Positions 33,060 to 44,775 are shown, counted from the stretch's first letter. The stretch is DNA of 64,000 nt from Neocallimastix lanati (nom. inval.) (GCA_016946835.1 JACVTC010000009.1:1-64000); one strand, 5' to 3'. Numbers and translations are program-made. Notes: generated by a model not told the origin, from the sequence alone.

Positions 33060-33340
33060 GGCTCAATATAAATTTCAATTAATTAAAATTAAATCAGAGT
33101 AAATTAAAAAATTTTTAATTCAATTATTTCAGTTAAAAAGAAATATAAATGAATATTATTTTAATATATTGGCAAATATAAATTCCTATATGCTAATTCT
33201 TCTATGTACGAAAAACATAATTTTAATGATCTATGTCAATTAAAAGGACAAATAAATCAATTGAAAAATAATACAATAAAATATATTGATAATATACTAG
33301 ACAATAAAAGTGAAGAGTATAATAATAATACTTAAAAATT
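33060..33340 (+). other. Conserved spacer domain of element E
   Basis: It encodes a helical, Leu/Asn/Gln-rich block (DLCQLKGQINQLKNNTIKY) that matches the spacer between RNase H and integrase in A and the same block in B (DLCQLQNQLYQVFNN). It is diverged in nucleotides, yet the residue pattern is kept. Confidence 0.65.
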
Positions 33341-33356
33341 ATATTCCATTAATACT

Positions 33357-33585
33357 TGTTAACTTACGTGAATTATTAGTATATATATTTATATTGTGTC
33401 ATAATTACACTAATGTATCATGTGGTCTAAGCCACATTTATATGTCTATAAATATGGTGTAAGGAAATTTTATTGTTCATTAGTTCTTTAAAGCACTCTG
33501 TGCCTTAAGTGCTCACTATCTATCTTAATAAATAATAAATAAAAGTTGATATAAAACCTAAACCCAACTATAACTAAAGTTATCA
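33357..33585 (+). repeat. 5' LTR of element H
   Basis: A 229-bp LTR ending AAAGTTATCA directly before the primer site. Confidence 0.9.
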
Positions 33586-33606
33586 GATTAAGAGTCTCAA
33601 CTGCTC
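33586..33606 (+). other. Primer site of element H, tRNA-Lys(CUU) anticodon-arm type
   Basis: GATTAAGAGTCTCAACTGCT immediately follows the LTR. Its complement reads through the anticodon loop and 5' stem and into the D-arm side of a tRNA-Lys(CUU), which makes the match longer than in F and G. Confidence 0.78.
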
Positions 33607-34132
33607 TTAATGAACACTAAGCTGCTCGTATAGAACTCCTTATGAAATATCGAAAGAATCCGTTGTCTGATATTACCAAAAAAATTGAGCCAAAGCCGTT
33701 CATAATCTAATTTTAAGAAAGTTTGAAAGGATGGAAATCGAAATCTTGAAATTTCGAAATTTGAGTAGTATGAGCTACCTCCATTAAAGAAGAAAAATAA
33801 TGCTATTTTTAACTGAGATATAATTATTTTTAAACTTTAATTAGCAGATTATATATACAATTTCAAAGTATGAATTTGAAATTTAGAATTTAAAATTTTA
33901 AAATTTTAAATGTAAATAAACAAACAATTTAAAAGTTAAAACTATTTAAAAAATTTTTGAAATTTTAAATTCGAAAAATAAATAAATAACTTAAATTCAG
34001 AAATAAAATACTGAATGAATAAAACTTATTTTCTAAAAATAATATAAATAGACATGAGTTTATATATTTTGTAATTTCATGTTTTACAAATTGTTTGTTA
34101 TAATTTCATAAACACACAATATTGATATTAAA

Positions 34133-34186
34133 ATGCAAAAACTGTATTATTTATTAATTTTTATCATTTTTTTTTTGTTTTTGGTA
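34133..34186 (+). other. Signal-peptide-like coding start in element H
   Basis: From the ATG at 34133 an 18-codon stretch reads MQKLYYLLIFIIFFLFLV, a basic residue followed by a long hydrophobic core as in secretory signal peptides. It is followed by a short stretch leading to the segment at 34222. Confidence 0.5.
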
Positions 34187-34221
34187 TAAGAGCAAGCGAT
34201 AAGAATGAAAATCTAAAAATT

Positions 34222-34428
34222 ATGAATATTACTAAAGAAATAGAGAATGCAAAATTCAAAAGGAGAACACCAGATAATTTTGTACTTCCGAATATTCAAT
34301 TGAATATTAATATGGATGCAGATATTAATGAAATATTGAAAACTATATTTAAAGTATTGAATAGTACATATAAAGAATCTGTTGATATTTTAAATAATCT
34401 TATGAGACCAGAGAGGACATATTGCTAA
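34222..34428 (+). pseudogene. Unknown coding segment of element H, first
   Basis: A 68-residue frame starting MNITKEIENAKFKRRTPD and rich in Ile, Asn and Leu, with a helical look. The KFKRR group could be a dibasic processing site, but this is speculation. I do not recognise the family. Confidence 0.4.
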
Positions 34429-34700
34429 TGCATTAGGTGATAAAGCAGTTCACTCATGTACTGATCCTGGGTATTGGCAGGTGCGATAGTTTCAACAGCC
34501 TTCTTGACATGACCTTTAAGACAAATTAAAAATTTAGCTTTTCATTTTGAATTGGCTTGCAATCTTGCTTATCATAATATTTAATTGATACATTATATTT
34601 TGATAAAGATAGAAATATATATGATGATTCAGAAAAAATGATTTTGAACTTCCCTATTGATAGTGATGTCAAAGACTTAATAAATGCCATATTAGGACGA

Positions 34701-35416
34701 TGTAAAGATGTGATTATCCCAATTACATTTTAAATTAAAAATTTTTCTTGTGTAATTCAAAAATGTAAATTATACTTTGATTTATAAAATAATAAACAAA
34801 GTAAATAAATCATATTAACTAAATTTTTGAATTATATTCTTTAAGCCACAAGACAAATTTTTGATGTAATAATTTTTATAAAATTTAATTCTGAGAAAAT
34901 TATTATTTTAAAATAATTTAAATGAATTAATTAAAGTTTAAAACCAAATAAATTAATAATTTATTTTGTGAAAATTAAGTTTCAAAATTTAATCATGACT
35001 CCTTTAACATTGTTTTTAAATCAAAAATAAATAAAGACTATACTTATAATATTAAAATAATAAATAGATAGTAAATATACTTAATTTTAATTATTTAGTA
35101 TTTAGTTTAATTAATAATTATATTTTTCTAAATTTAGCTATAGTTTATAAATTTATTATTTAATAAAATTCATTAGGATAGTTTTATACTAAAATATATG
35201 TAATTTAAATAAAATAATATATTATCAATGTATTTAGGAAAAGTATAAATAGAAGATACTTTTCACATTTTTTTCTCGATGTAATTGTTATTGAACAAAT
35301 AACTATTAATAAATATTAAATATTAATAAAATATATTTTTAATAAAAAATTTTTTTAATAAAATAAAATTTATTGTGTCTTTGTTATTGTAATCTATTTT
35401 AGTGTCTCTTTTTACA
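34701..35416 (+). mobile_element. R4-type solo LTR in element H
   Basis: A 716-bp LTR starting TGTAAAGATG and ending CTTTTTACA, flanked by GACGA and GATGA (four of five bases equal). It shares the CGATGTAATTGTTATT motif and the TATA region with 29753-30523. Confidence 0.72.
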
Positions 35417-35620
35417 GATGATCTAGCGATCTTATAAAACAAATCATTATACCTTCCATAGATAAAATTCTGGAAACAACACCTGATAAAAATTATCGAT
35501 TTATATCAATTTTGACTGAAGACCATGTTATTTCATTATACTATCATCAAATTGAAATTCATTCTGTAACCTCAGAAGGAACATATACAGTTGGACCAGC
35601 TTGCGCAGATCCTAGAACTT
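35417..35620 (+). pseudogene. Unknown coding segment of element H, second
   Basis: One frame is open over about 65 codons and has ordinary amino-acid composition, with the pieces RFISILTEDHVISLYYHQ and GPACADPRT. The absence of Asn runs sets it apart from the retroelement linkers around. I do not recognise the family. Confidence 0.4.
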
Positions 35621-35695
35621 AAGCTGTTTCGGTTGCTATGAAATCATCAGTAAAAAATAATAAAGCCTCTTATATTTCAAATAATTGTAGATATA

Positions 35696-36004
35696 ATGAA
35701 AATAATGACCGCATTGTTTATACAAACAATAATGGAAACAGTAATTGTGATAAGAGACTACGGATATGTAATATATGACAAAGAAGGAACGATACTGGAC
35801 TCTAACCTAGAATTAGATGATGAATTTATCAATAATGAAGAAGATAACAATAATATACAATATAACGATGATCCACATTATAATTACGATGAAGAAAATG
35901 ATGATGAAGAACAAAATAACGATAAAATATTTTGGTTATTAGTTGGTTTAGGCGCCGTATGGAGCGTAATTGCTTATATATTTTGTTGCCGCTGTTGTCA
36001 TTAG
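35696..36004 (+). CDS. Acidic protein segment with C-terminal membrane anchor, element H
   Basis: A frame of 102 residues. Residues 38-76 are strongly acidic (Asp/Glu/Asn). Residues 78-97 (FWLLVGLGAVWSVIAYIF core) form one transmembrane helix, followed by a tiny Cys-rich tail FCCRCCH that could be palmitoylated. The topology fits a type I membrane protein end. The true start is unclear, since the ATG at 35696 may lie inside a longer unit. An envelope-like role or a captured host gene are both possible; I cannot choose. Confidence 0.45.
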   Translation: MKIMTALFIQTIMETVIVIRDYGYVIYDKEGTILDSNLELDDEFINNEEDNNNIQYNDDPHYNYDEENDDEEQNNDKIFWLLVGLGAVWSVIAYIFCCRCCH

Positions 36005-37155
36005 CAACACTTATTAACCACCAACATTTAATTTTTAACAATATTTATAGTCAATTAACAACAATTTACAATTTATAAGATTATAATAATTCAATTCAAT
36101 CAACAATCATTATATTACTATAGAAAGAATATATTAAATCAAATCAACTTGTACATATATATTTTCCACACACACACACATTAATTCAAAACATTCTTGA
36201 ATAATGGTTATTACTCAACCACAAAGCATCTATATGAAGTATACAATTTAAACGCATATTTATAATTCAAAAGCGTATTTATATATATTACTATTTATTC
36301 GAATATATTTAATAATAGTTACTGTTTAACTCCAAAGCTGATATTCGAATGAGGAAGTCATATTTATGTTAGAAATGCTTAGCGTGAAATGAGCATATTC
36401 TACAATATTATTTAATAATTGAATACCTAGCGTGAAATGGGTATATTCAATAATATTTATATCATGGTATAACTTAGCGTGAAATGAGTTTTTACCATAG
36501 ATTCTACTGATTTAAGAGATGGTGTAATACCTTCATATACTAGTAAGGATTCCATCCACAATGGTATAACACTTTCATAGAAAAGGCTCCATTGTTATAA
36601 CGATGACATTAATTCATCATTTATATATATTTTATTCAACATTCTAATATGAAATGTTATAACTCCGACTTATACAAGCGGACGATAGACTCCTCATATT
36701 AACACACATATATTATTTATGTATATTAGCCGATCTATTGGTAAGATATTCCAATTAACAAAGATCTAAGATTATGATACATTTAATCATAACAATACTT
36801 CAATTTATCACTAAAATAGTTTTGAAACTTCACAAATTACATTTAGTTTAACCATTACTTTCAAATTTAAATATTATATTCTTTAAACATTTAGATTTGA
36901 GGGGGGAATTAGATAATAATTTTATTAATAATTTTACATTTTATGTAAAATAAAAAATAATTTTATTCCATGTAAAATTGAGAAAATATTTTAAATTCAT
37001 GTAAAATTAAGAATTAATTTAGAATAGCTAAAATTTATAGTTTATAGATATTAGGAAAAACATTAGAAAAATTTATTATTAGAAAATTAACATAATTCAC
37101 ACGTACTCTTGCAAACCAAATTATATTCTTTGAAATAATTAGATTTGGGGTGGAA
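36005..37155 (+). other. Non-coding 3' part of element H with repeats and two polypurine tracts
   Basis: Three copies of TTAGCGTGAAATG or a close variant (36379, 36429, 36474) are spaced by about 48 bases. Two G-rich purine tracts, at 36890-36906 (GATTTGAGGGGGGAA) and 37142-37155 (GATTTGGGGTGGAA), each follow a TTAGATTTG-like context. The second one adjoins the LTR. No gene is seen. Confidence 0.7.
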
Positions 37156-37382
37156 TGTTAGCTTACGTGAATTATTAGTATATATATTTATATTGTGTGT
37201 TATGTTATACTGTGTCATGTGGTCTAAGCCACATTTATATGTCTATAAATATGGTGTAAAGAAATTTTATTGTTCATTAGTTCTTTAAAGCACTCTGTGC
37301 CTTAAGTGCTCACTATCTATCTTAATAAATAATAAATAAAAGTTGATATAAAACCTAAACCCAACTATAACTAAAGTTATCA
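37156..37382 (+). repeat. 3' LTR of element H
   Basis: A 227-bp copy of 33357-33585 with a small internal difference near 37200. Confidence 0.9.
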
Positions 37383-38630
37383 ATACAATTAATTCTAATA
37401 ATATTAATAATAATAATAATATTGAAGAAATTGGAAATAATAATGAAACTATTGATAAAGAAAATTCAAATATTACTGAATTTATGCAAAAATTCATTAA
37501 TAATCAAATAATAACTATTGATGGTAGTAAATATTTGAAAGAAGAGGATAATTTAAGAAAAATCATTACCACTAATGAAGAAAAATTCAATCTTATATGG
37601 AAAGCCCATGCCATCGTGAACATGAAAGTTTCAATAAAACTTATGAACGATTACGAAAATCTTTCTACTGGAAGGGAATAACAGTAGATATCAAAAGGTT
37701 TATTGCTAATTGTGAAAACTGTCAATTAAACAAAAGAAATGAAATTCCTGAACCTACGGAAAAATTCGCAACACAAGTTGAAGCTCCTTTTACGCACTTG
37801 GGCATAGATATAATAGGACCACTACCAGAAACCAGTAGTGGAAATCAATATATTATAGTTATTGTAGATTACTTTACAAAATGGGTAAAAGCACAACTGC
37901 TATCTTTACTTCACGTGACGTCGTCAACTTTTTGTCTCAAATTTTTGCAAGATTTGGTACACTAAACACAATTACAACTGATAATGGTGTACAATTTAAT
38001 TCAGATTTTACAAAAATATTTTTGGATTTGTATGACGTATACATTAAATTTACAGTAACATATCATCCTGAATCTAATGGTCTAACCAAAAATCGTAATA
38101 GAGAAACAGGAAAATTATTACTTCTATTAGCAAGTAAAGAAAAAGAATGGGATCTTGTCCTACCTTTTGCTTTATGGCCTTTAAGAGCTTCGAAAAATTC
38201 AGTTACTAAATATTTAAGTTTTGAATTACTTAATGGAAGAAGAGATCAACAACCATTTGAATTAGCTTCATCTCTTCCAACTTCGAATGTACAAAGAAGT
38301 AAAGAAGAATTATTAATTGAAAAATTTATTAATCATAATAAATGGGTTATAGACACATGCAATAATATAAAAAAGATTAATAAATATTGGAAAACTCGAA
38401 GAAAAGAAATAACAAGTATGAATAAACAAAACAAAATTAAAATAGGAGATTTAGTTAAAGTTAGAAATTTTTCTCGATATAAACTTGATCCTTATTTTGT
38501 AGGTCCATTTGAAGTTACAGGAAAACAATTTAATACTGTTAAATTAGTAGACCCAAATACAAAATTACCTTTAGAAAGACCAGTACATATTAAAAATATA
38601 ATAAAATTTAATTCAACAACTATTCCATAG
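37383..38630 (+). pseudogene. Integrase region of element E
   Basis: The HHCC region (CENCQLNKRNEIPEPTEKF), the core (LGIDIIGPLP, TTDNGVQFN and SNGLT) and the C-terminal DPYFVGPFEVTG module match integrase of element A and the tail of B. It is fossil with about two breaks. The end is followed by the polypurine tract at 38638-38650. Confidence 0.88.
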
Positions 38631-38637
38631 TTGTAAC

Positions 38638-39317
38638 TAAAGAAGAGACGAATGATATAAAACGCAGATAAAAACTTTAATTATTAATAAATTATTTTAT
38701 TAATAATTACATAAAAATAAATTAATAAATCATTTTCAAATTCATGATATAAATAAAACGTGATGGAAAATAACGTGATAAAATTAAAATTATGTAAAGA
38801 CATAAAATTATGCAAGAGCATAAAAATTAATGTAAACATAAAATTTATGTAATAAATTTTATGTTATGTTAAAATTTGAAATAATTTATTTTATTTTAAT
38901 ATATTTTTAATTATTTTTAATAATTATTATTTTATATTTTTTATTAATTATAATAAATTTATATTTTTATTAATATTTTATGAATATTTTATTTTAATAT
39001 TTTATATTTTATTTTATACTTTTATATTAAATACTTTAAATACTTAATAGTTATTCTAAAAGAATTAATTAATTAAATAGTTTATTATGAATTACAAATA
39101 TAAAAGCAAAAATAATTCTTTATAATTATTCTTTGTACAGTTTTATTCCAAATTTATTTTATAATTCTTTTATATTTTCGAGATAATAATTAAATTCATG
39201 TATTAATTAATTTTACAATTATTTTTAAATAATAAATAAATAAAATTTTATAATTAAATAACAACTTAAATAAAACTTCTCCCAACAAGAGAACTTGAAC
39301 CAATGCAAACTTTATCA
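38638..39317 (+). repeat. Polypurine tract and 3' LTR of element E
   Basis: AAAGAAGAGACGAA ends at 38650. The LTR (38651-39317, 667 bp) starts TGATATAAAACG and ends CTTTATCA. It is the same family as 22842-23550, here in plus orientation. Confidence 0.85.
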
Positions 39318-39523
39318 TATATATTTAGAAGAAATTAACTATTAAATTAAATATATTTAATAAATTTCATATTATAATGAATAATATATGTATAAATATT
39401 GAATAATATATGAATAAGAAATTATTTTAAAATATTATTATTGACAAAAAAGATATAAATTTAATATTTAATAATTATTATTAAATAAACAAATATGTTG
39501 CTACACATATTTGTTTTATATCA
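39318..39523 (-). repeat. Fragment of the K-type Gypsy LTR
   Basis: The end CACATATTTGTTTTATATCA and the sequence before it are the reverse complement of the start of the LTR at 52384. The other end of this fragment is not clear. Confidence 0.65.
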
Positions 39524-40667
39524 TTAAAATTATGTAAAGACATAAAATTATGCAAGAGCATAAAAATTAGTATATATATAAAATTTATTACATAAATTTT
39601 ATGTTATGTTAAAATTGAAATAACTTATAAATTTCTTTTTATCTTATTTTATTATATTTTTAATTATTTTAAATAATTATTATTTTATATTAATATTTTA
39701 TATTTTATTAATTATTGTAAATTATAATATATTATTATTTTATGAAAGTTTTTTTTTAATATTTTATATTTTTATTTTATACTTTATATTAAATACTTTA
39801 AATACTTAATAGTTATTCTAAAAATTAATTAATTAAATAGTTTATTATGAATTACAAATATAAAAGCAAGAATAATTCTAATTATTCTTTGCAAAGTTTT
39901 ATGCCAATTTATTTTATAGTTACTTTTATATTCACATTGAATAATTTTATAATTACTTTTAAATAATAAATAAATAAAAATTAATAATTAAATAACAACT
40001 TAAATAAAACTTCTCCAAACATGAGAATTTGAACCTAGGTGTAATGAATCCATCAATTAAAACAGATTATAACAATAAAAAACACTTTACAGTTTAAGCA
40101 AATAAGTAAATTCTTTTATTATTAAATTCTTTTTATTAATTATAAGTTTCTTTTATGTTATTAACTGTAAAATAGTTAATAACTAATACATCGATTTAAT
40201 TGAGAAAAAATGCATATATTTTTTTTTCTTATTACATTATTAATATATGATGTTATTTAATAATATATATAAAACTTTTTATTTATAAACAAAAGATTTT
40301 TTAATTAATAATTTTTATTATTTATTAATTTACAAAAACTAAAATTAATTTTTTAAACTCTTTATTTTTTTTTATTATTTTAATACTTATAATAATTTTA
40401 ATTATATATTTAATATTGAAAAACTATTTTTATAAATATTAACTATTTAAGATTATTCCTAAATTAATATTTAACTATTTAAAACTAAACTAAGTTAACT
40501 AAACTAATTAAAAAAAATTTTCAATTTAAAAAATAATTAAATTTTATTTCAATAAATTTTATATTAAAAATAATTCATATACATTAAATAAATTAATTGT
40601 ACTAAAAATTAAGCTATTTAATGTATTAAATTTATTAAATCTTTACACTAGGCATACTTTATCAAAT
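39524..40667 (+). repeat. Partial E-type Gypsy LTR with a nested solo LTR
   Basis: It lacks about the first 130 bases, then follows 38780-39317 closely and ends CTTTATCA at 40667. It is split by R3 at 40040-40647. Confidence 0.78.
40040..40647 (+). mobile_element. R3 solo LTR
   Basis: A 608-bp LTR starting TGTAATGAATC and ending AATCTTTACA. The 5-bp duplication CTAGG (40035-40039 and 40648-40652) is perfect. It is a relative of R1 and R2. Confidence 0.88.
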
Positions 40668-40890
40668 AGTTTACCGAAAATTTGAGTTGTATATCAATAA
40701 TAAACTTTAAATAATAATTTTTAATATAAAATAAATATTATTTTAGAAAATAATATTTATTCTTTACATTATGTTGCGAAACAACATTATTTTATAATAA
40801 TTATTAAAGAAAAGTATTATTTTATCTTTTATATTTTTGTTATTAAATTTATTATTTATTATTTATTATTTTATATTTTTATTATTAAAT
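40668..40890. other. AT-rich sequence, no gene
   Basis: It contains GAGTTGTATATCA, the last bases of an A-type LTR, at about 40682. Nothing else is recognised. Confidence 0.4.
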
Positions 40891-41596
40891 TGTAAAATGT
40901 TCCTTAAGGAGCAGATTAAAATTTCAAAAAAAAACAAAAACAACACTATCAATAATAATACTCTAATGAAATTTATTTTATTAAAAAAAATTCTTTTATT
41001 AATCACTTTATTATAAAAATTCTTTTTATTAGTTATTAACTGCAAAATAGTTAATAACAACTACATTTTTTTAATAGTATAATTTTACATGTATTTATAT
41101 TTTTTCTTAATTATATTATAATATACTATTTCTATTTATTTAAACATATATTCAATATAAAATAAACAAAAACTAATCTAAAATTAAATAAAGTTATAAA
41201 AAACTAAAACTAATTCAATAAGCTTTTTATTCAATTTGTTTTGACTCAAATTGAATAAGTTCTTATTTATTATTTATTTATTATTCTTTTATTATTAATA
41301 CTATTAATAAAATATTACTATTTAATTTTTATGATTATTAAACTAAACTAAAATTATTAAAATATTTTATTACTAAAATTTAAGTTATTTAAAAATTAAT
41401 CTTATATTTTTAAATTTATATATAATATAAAATATAAATTTATTATTAATTTTCATAAATCAATTAATTTCATAAATTAATATATTTTACATAATTTAAT
41501 GCATTAGCATTATTTTTTAAACGTGAATTACATTAAATAATTTAATGTACAAAATAAATTAATTAATGTATTAATGATATTGATCATATCTTTACA
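40891..41596 (+). mobile_element. R2 solo LTR
   Basis: A 706-bp LTR starting TGTAAAATGTTCCTTA and ending CATATCTTTACA, with a perfect duplication TAAAT (40886-40890 and 41597-41601). A second R2 copy lies at 47903-48652. Confidence 0.9.
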
Positions 41597-43416
41597 TAAA
41601 TTTATTATGTTATAATTTTATATTTTTATTATTAAATTTATTATTTTATATTAAAAAAATATTAAAAAAAAATAACTAGAAAAAAATATTTTCAACCAAT
41701 TAAACTTACATTATAAACTATAAAAGAAATAACTTTTACTCTCTCTCTTAAAATTTTTGGAAGAAAGATTACAATAAAAATAAATAAAAGTATTTTAAAA
41801 GAAGAATTACTTTCAGTCAAAAGAGTGATGCAATGTTTAATGTTTGAGTTTAGTGAAATTTTCTTAAAGACTTTTATTTGTGTAATTTGTTATTCTTGGT
41901 TTTTAAAGAGACAAAAATATTAATTATTGCAAATATACAATTCAAAACCATTAAATAATATTTTCAAAGTTCTGTACCAGTTAAGTGGTGTGATACACCC
42001 ATAAAAGTTAAAATTTGAATAAATGAATTTATATTATAAGAAAGTATAACAGATTAGATTATTAATAAATTATTTAAAAATTATTTCATTATTAATGAGT
42101 TAATTAAATATATTTAGAATGTATATATTAAAGTTTAATTTATATAAACAAAACAAAAAAAAAAAAGAAAGAAAGAAAATAAATAATTAGAGATAGGGGA
42201 AATTATAATTTGGAGATAATTAATATTTTAAGAACGAAGATAAGATTATTAATTATAGAGTTATGAAAGAGATAACTAATAATTTAATATCCTATAATAT
42301 TGAAATATAGAATTAGAGAATTATAAAAGATTCAATTTATTATTATATTTATAAAAAAAATAAATAAATAATAAAAAAATTTTCTTAATTATAATTAAAA
42401 ATAAAAAATTAATAATTTTTGTGCTTTATTCAATTTAGAATTATTTATCTTAACTAGAGTTGTGTCATTAAGCCAAAGGTACAACAACCATAAGTGATAA
42501 ATAACCAAATTATAAAATAAGAAAAAACAAGAAAACTAAATAATAAGCCTCTTGAATGATTCGTAATATTCATAAAATAATAATATTTAAAAATAAATTA
42601 AAAGATTTAAAATTATTAAAAAAATGTTATTTTAAGTTAAAGAACAATGTATTTTATATTAAATTATTCTTTTGTTTTTCTTTAACGATTTTAAATTAAA
42701 TCTCATTTTAAATTGATATCAATATTATTAAAAAGAAACTTATTAATAATAACAAAATTGTTTATTTTATCTTAAAAATATTTATTTAAAATAATTATGT
42801 AGTTTTATTTTTTTTAAAAAAAGAAAAAAAATCTAAACTTAAAAGAATAATAAAAACTTACAAACATTTCTTTAAAAATTGAAAAATTGGAAATATAATA
42901 GAAATTAAATAAATTATTTTCTTTTTTTTCTCCGTTTTTAAATATCTTTTATTAAAAATGTTATTCTAAATAATAAAAAGAATAATTTTATATTAATAAT
43001 TAAAGTATTTTTATTAAAAACAAATACTCTCTTTTCATACTTTTTTTATATAAAATTTCAGTGTTATAATTATCATTTCTGTGTTAATAAATACTTCTTA
43101 TAATTTATAAGTTATTATCATTTTTAGAACTTAATTCTGAATTAAGATAATATCCAACTTTTGTCATAAGTGATAAAGAACGAACTTATAATGGATTCAT
43201 AACCAGAATTTCAACCAACTTTAGAATCCATTATATTGTTCTTTATTTAATATTACTTTATTCTCTATAATAAGATATTTTATAAACATATTTTTTTTAT
43301 TTTTTTTATTATTATTTTATTAAAAATGTGTTAAAATATTATCAATAATTCAATATTTTTATTTTTAATATTAATATCTATAATATAACTATTTATTTTA
43401 TTATTTTATTAAAATG
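41597..43416. other. 1.8 kb without a recognisable gene
   Basis: Very AT-rich sequence with no open frame of note and no similarity I can see to the elements around. It contains a long imperfect hairpin at 43173-43246. It may be old host intergenic DNA. Confidence 0.5.
43173..43246. repeat. Two-part inverted repeat (hairpin)
   Basis: ATAAAGAAC (43173-43181) pairs with GTTCTTTAT (43238-43246), and inside it ATAATGGATTC (43188-43198) pairs with GAATCCATTAT (43224-43234). The loop is 25 bases. Confidence 0.75.
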
Positions 43417-43421
43417 TTTAT

Positions 43422-43692
43422 TGTTAAAATATAACGAAATCTATTTTGAAATATATTAAATTAAATTTTTTATTTTGAAATTCATTGATAATAATATTTT
43501 CGTTATTTGTAATAAATTATTTTATACATATAAAATATTTTCATTGTATTATTATTAAGCCACATGTAATATAAAATGAATGTAATTTTCCAAAATTTTA
43601 TATTAGTATCAATTTGATAAATTTAACAAATAATAAAATAATAAATAAAGTTTATATAAAAATTTACATACTAAAACTAGTTTACACTTTTA
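43422..43692 (+). repeat. 5' LTR of element D
   Basis: A 271-bp LTR ending CACTTTTA directly before GATTAAGAATC, a variant of the tRNA-Lys anticodon-arm primer site found in F, G and H. Confidence 0.85.
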
Positions 43693-43739
43693 GATTAAGA
43701 ATCTTACTGCGCAAAATTACTACTAATAACTATTTTCTT

Positions 43740-44770
43740 AATCCAGAAGAACGTTTCAACAAGAGCAACTTCGAAGACTGGTATCCCACTGTCAATTCTA
43801 TCTTGGAATCAAAGAAACTTTTGTATTACATCTCCAATGATGTATTAACCACCATGCTAATGATGTCAGAAATGGAACCAAAACTCAACAGGATTTAGAA
43901 GATGCCAAGGTTAAGGATTCCGTAGCTCGAGTGTTCATTTTAACAAGCATCACCAAGGAAGTTAAAATGAAAATCCGTAATACAAAAACTGCTTACAATA
44001 TAATGGCCAGAATCAAGGAACAATATGAGAAATCTAAGTCCGATGATGTTGATCACTACATTAGGAAATTAAATTCTTTAAAATCAAAAAACATTGATGA
44101 TTCTTTAGAAGTAATTTCTGAAATAACTGATATTTTTGAAATTCATGACCAAAAGAATTATAGGCTTGGAACATTAGAGAAAGCAAAATATATCTACTTT
44201 GCAGTATCTATCGAAATTAGATTAAGATTGTAGTTTAAACATGATATAGATATTGATGATTTTATTTCAAATGTAAAAGAACAAATTAATATCTTACAGT
44301 GCTTTTTAGGGAAGACTACTGGAAAAGAAACAAAATCCAATAAAATTGATGATTTTATGGATATAGATTTTGTTGAAAAACCAAGACATAGCAATATCAA
44401 AAGAGAAAATAATTATTGTTATATATAGTGAAAGGTCATACCACTGATAAATATGGATTCAATCAGCAAGTTCATGAACAAAGAAGGATAAGTACAATTA
44501 ATCATCGTAGAAAATCAAACAAAAAAGATAACAGTAGAAATTATATCAGTAATGTTGAACTTAGTGAAGATTATTCATCAGATGTAGATACCAAAGAAAA
44601 CACATGCTTTGACGAAATAAAACCACTATTTGAAGAACAGGTCTATAATATTGAATCAATATCACAACTTAAAAATGAATACAAAATCTTATGTAACAGA
44701 AACTACAGCATAAACTTAAATACCAAGGAGACTGACAATTCTGACAACAATTCGAATAACGATGTTATTT
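43740..44770 (+). pseudogene. gag: gag region of element D
   Basis: The N-terminal FNKSNFEDWYPTVNSILESK motif is a Copia Gag start, and NTKTAYNIMARIKEQYE (43970-44030) is the central helix region. An Asn/Asp-rich tail follows. No zinc knuckle is obvious. The region is fossil with a few breaks. Confidence 0.75.
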
Positions 44771-44775
44771 TATAG

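Larger units (their letters stand above)
33357..37382 (+). mobile_element. Element H: LTR element without gag or pol, carrying non-standard coding segments
   Basis: LTRs at 33357-33585 and 37156-37382 start TGTTA and end TTATCA. The flanks ATACT and ATACA are a near-duplication. A tRNA-Lys(CUU) primer site follows the left LTR and a polypurine tract precedes the right one. So it has every cis signal of a Copia-like element. I find no Gag, protease, RT or integrase inside. There are instead short coding segments with a signal-peptide-like start (34133) and a transmembrane end (35696-36004), separated by an R4 solo LTR and breaks. It is fossil. It sits in the spacer region of element E. Confidence 0.8.
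28735..39317 (+). mobile_element. Gypsy element E, heavily nested
   Basis: In plus order there are a leader, gag, protease, the start of RT, the conserved spacer, integrase, a polypurine tract and a 3' LTR (38651-39317). The family is the A/B kind, but more diverged. Insertions inside it are an R4 solo LTR (29753-30523), a 197-bp solo LTR (31105-31301) and element H (33357-37382). No 5' LTR or primer site is recognised. It is an old copy, with many breaks. Confidence 0.8.

Noticed and set aside
33357-37382. Polinton or other DNA-virus-like element
   Set aside because: No protein-primed polymerase, packaging ATPase or capsid motif is seen. LTRs, primer site and polypurine tract point to an LTR element.
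41597-43416. A hidden host gene in the unassigned stretch
   Set aside because: No open frame of useful length and no splice-like series of coding pieces can be seen; composition is uniform AT-rich.
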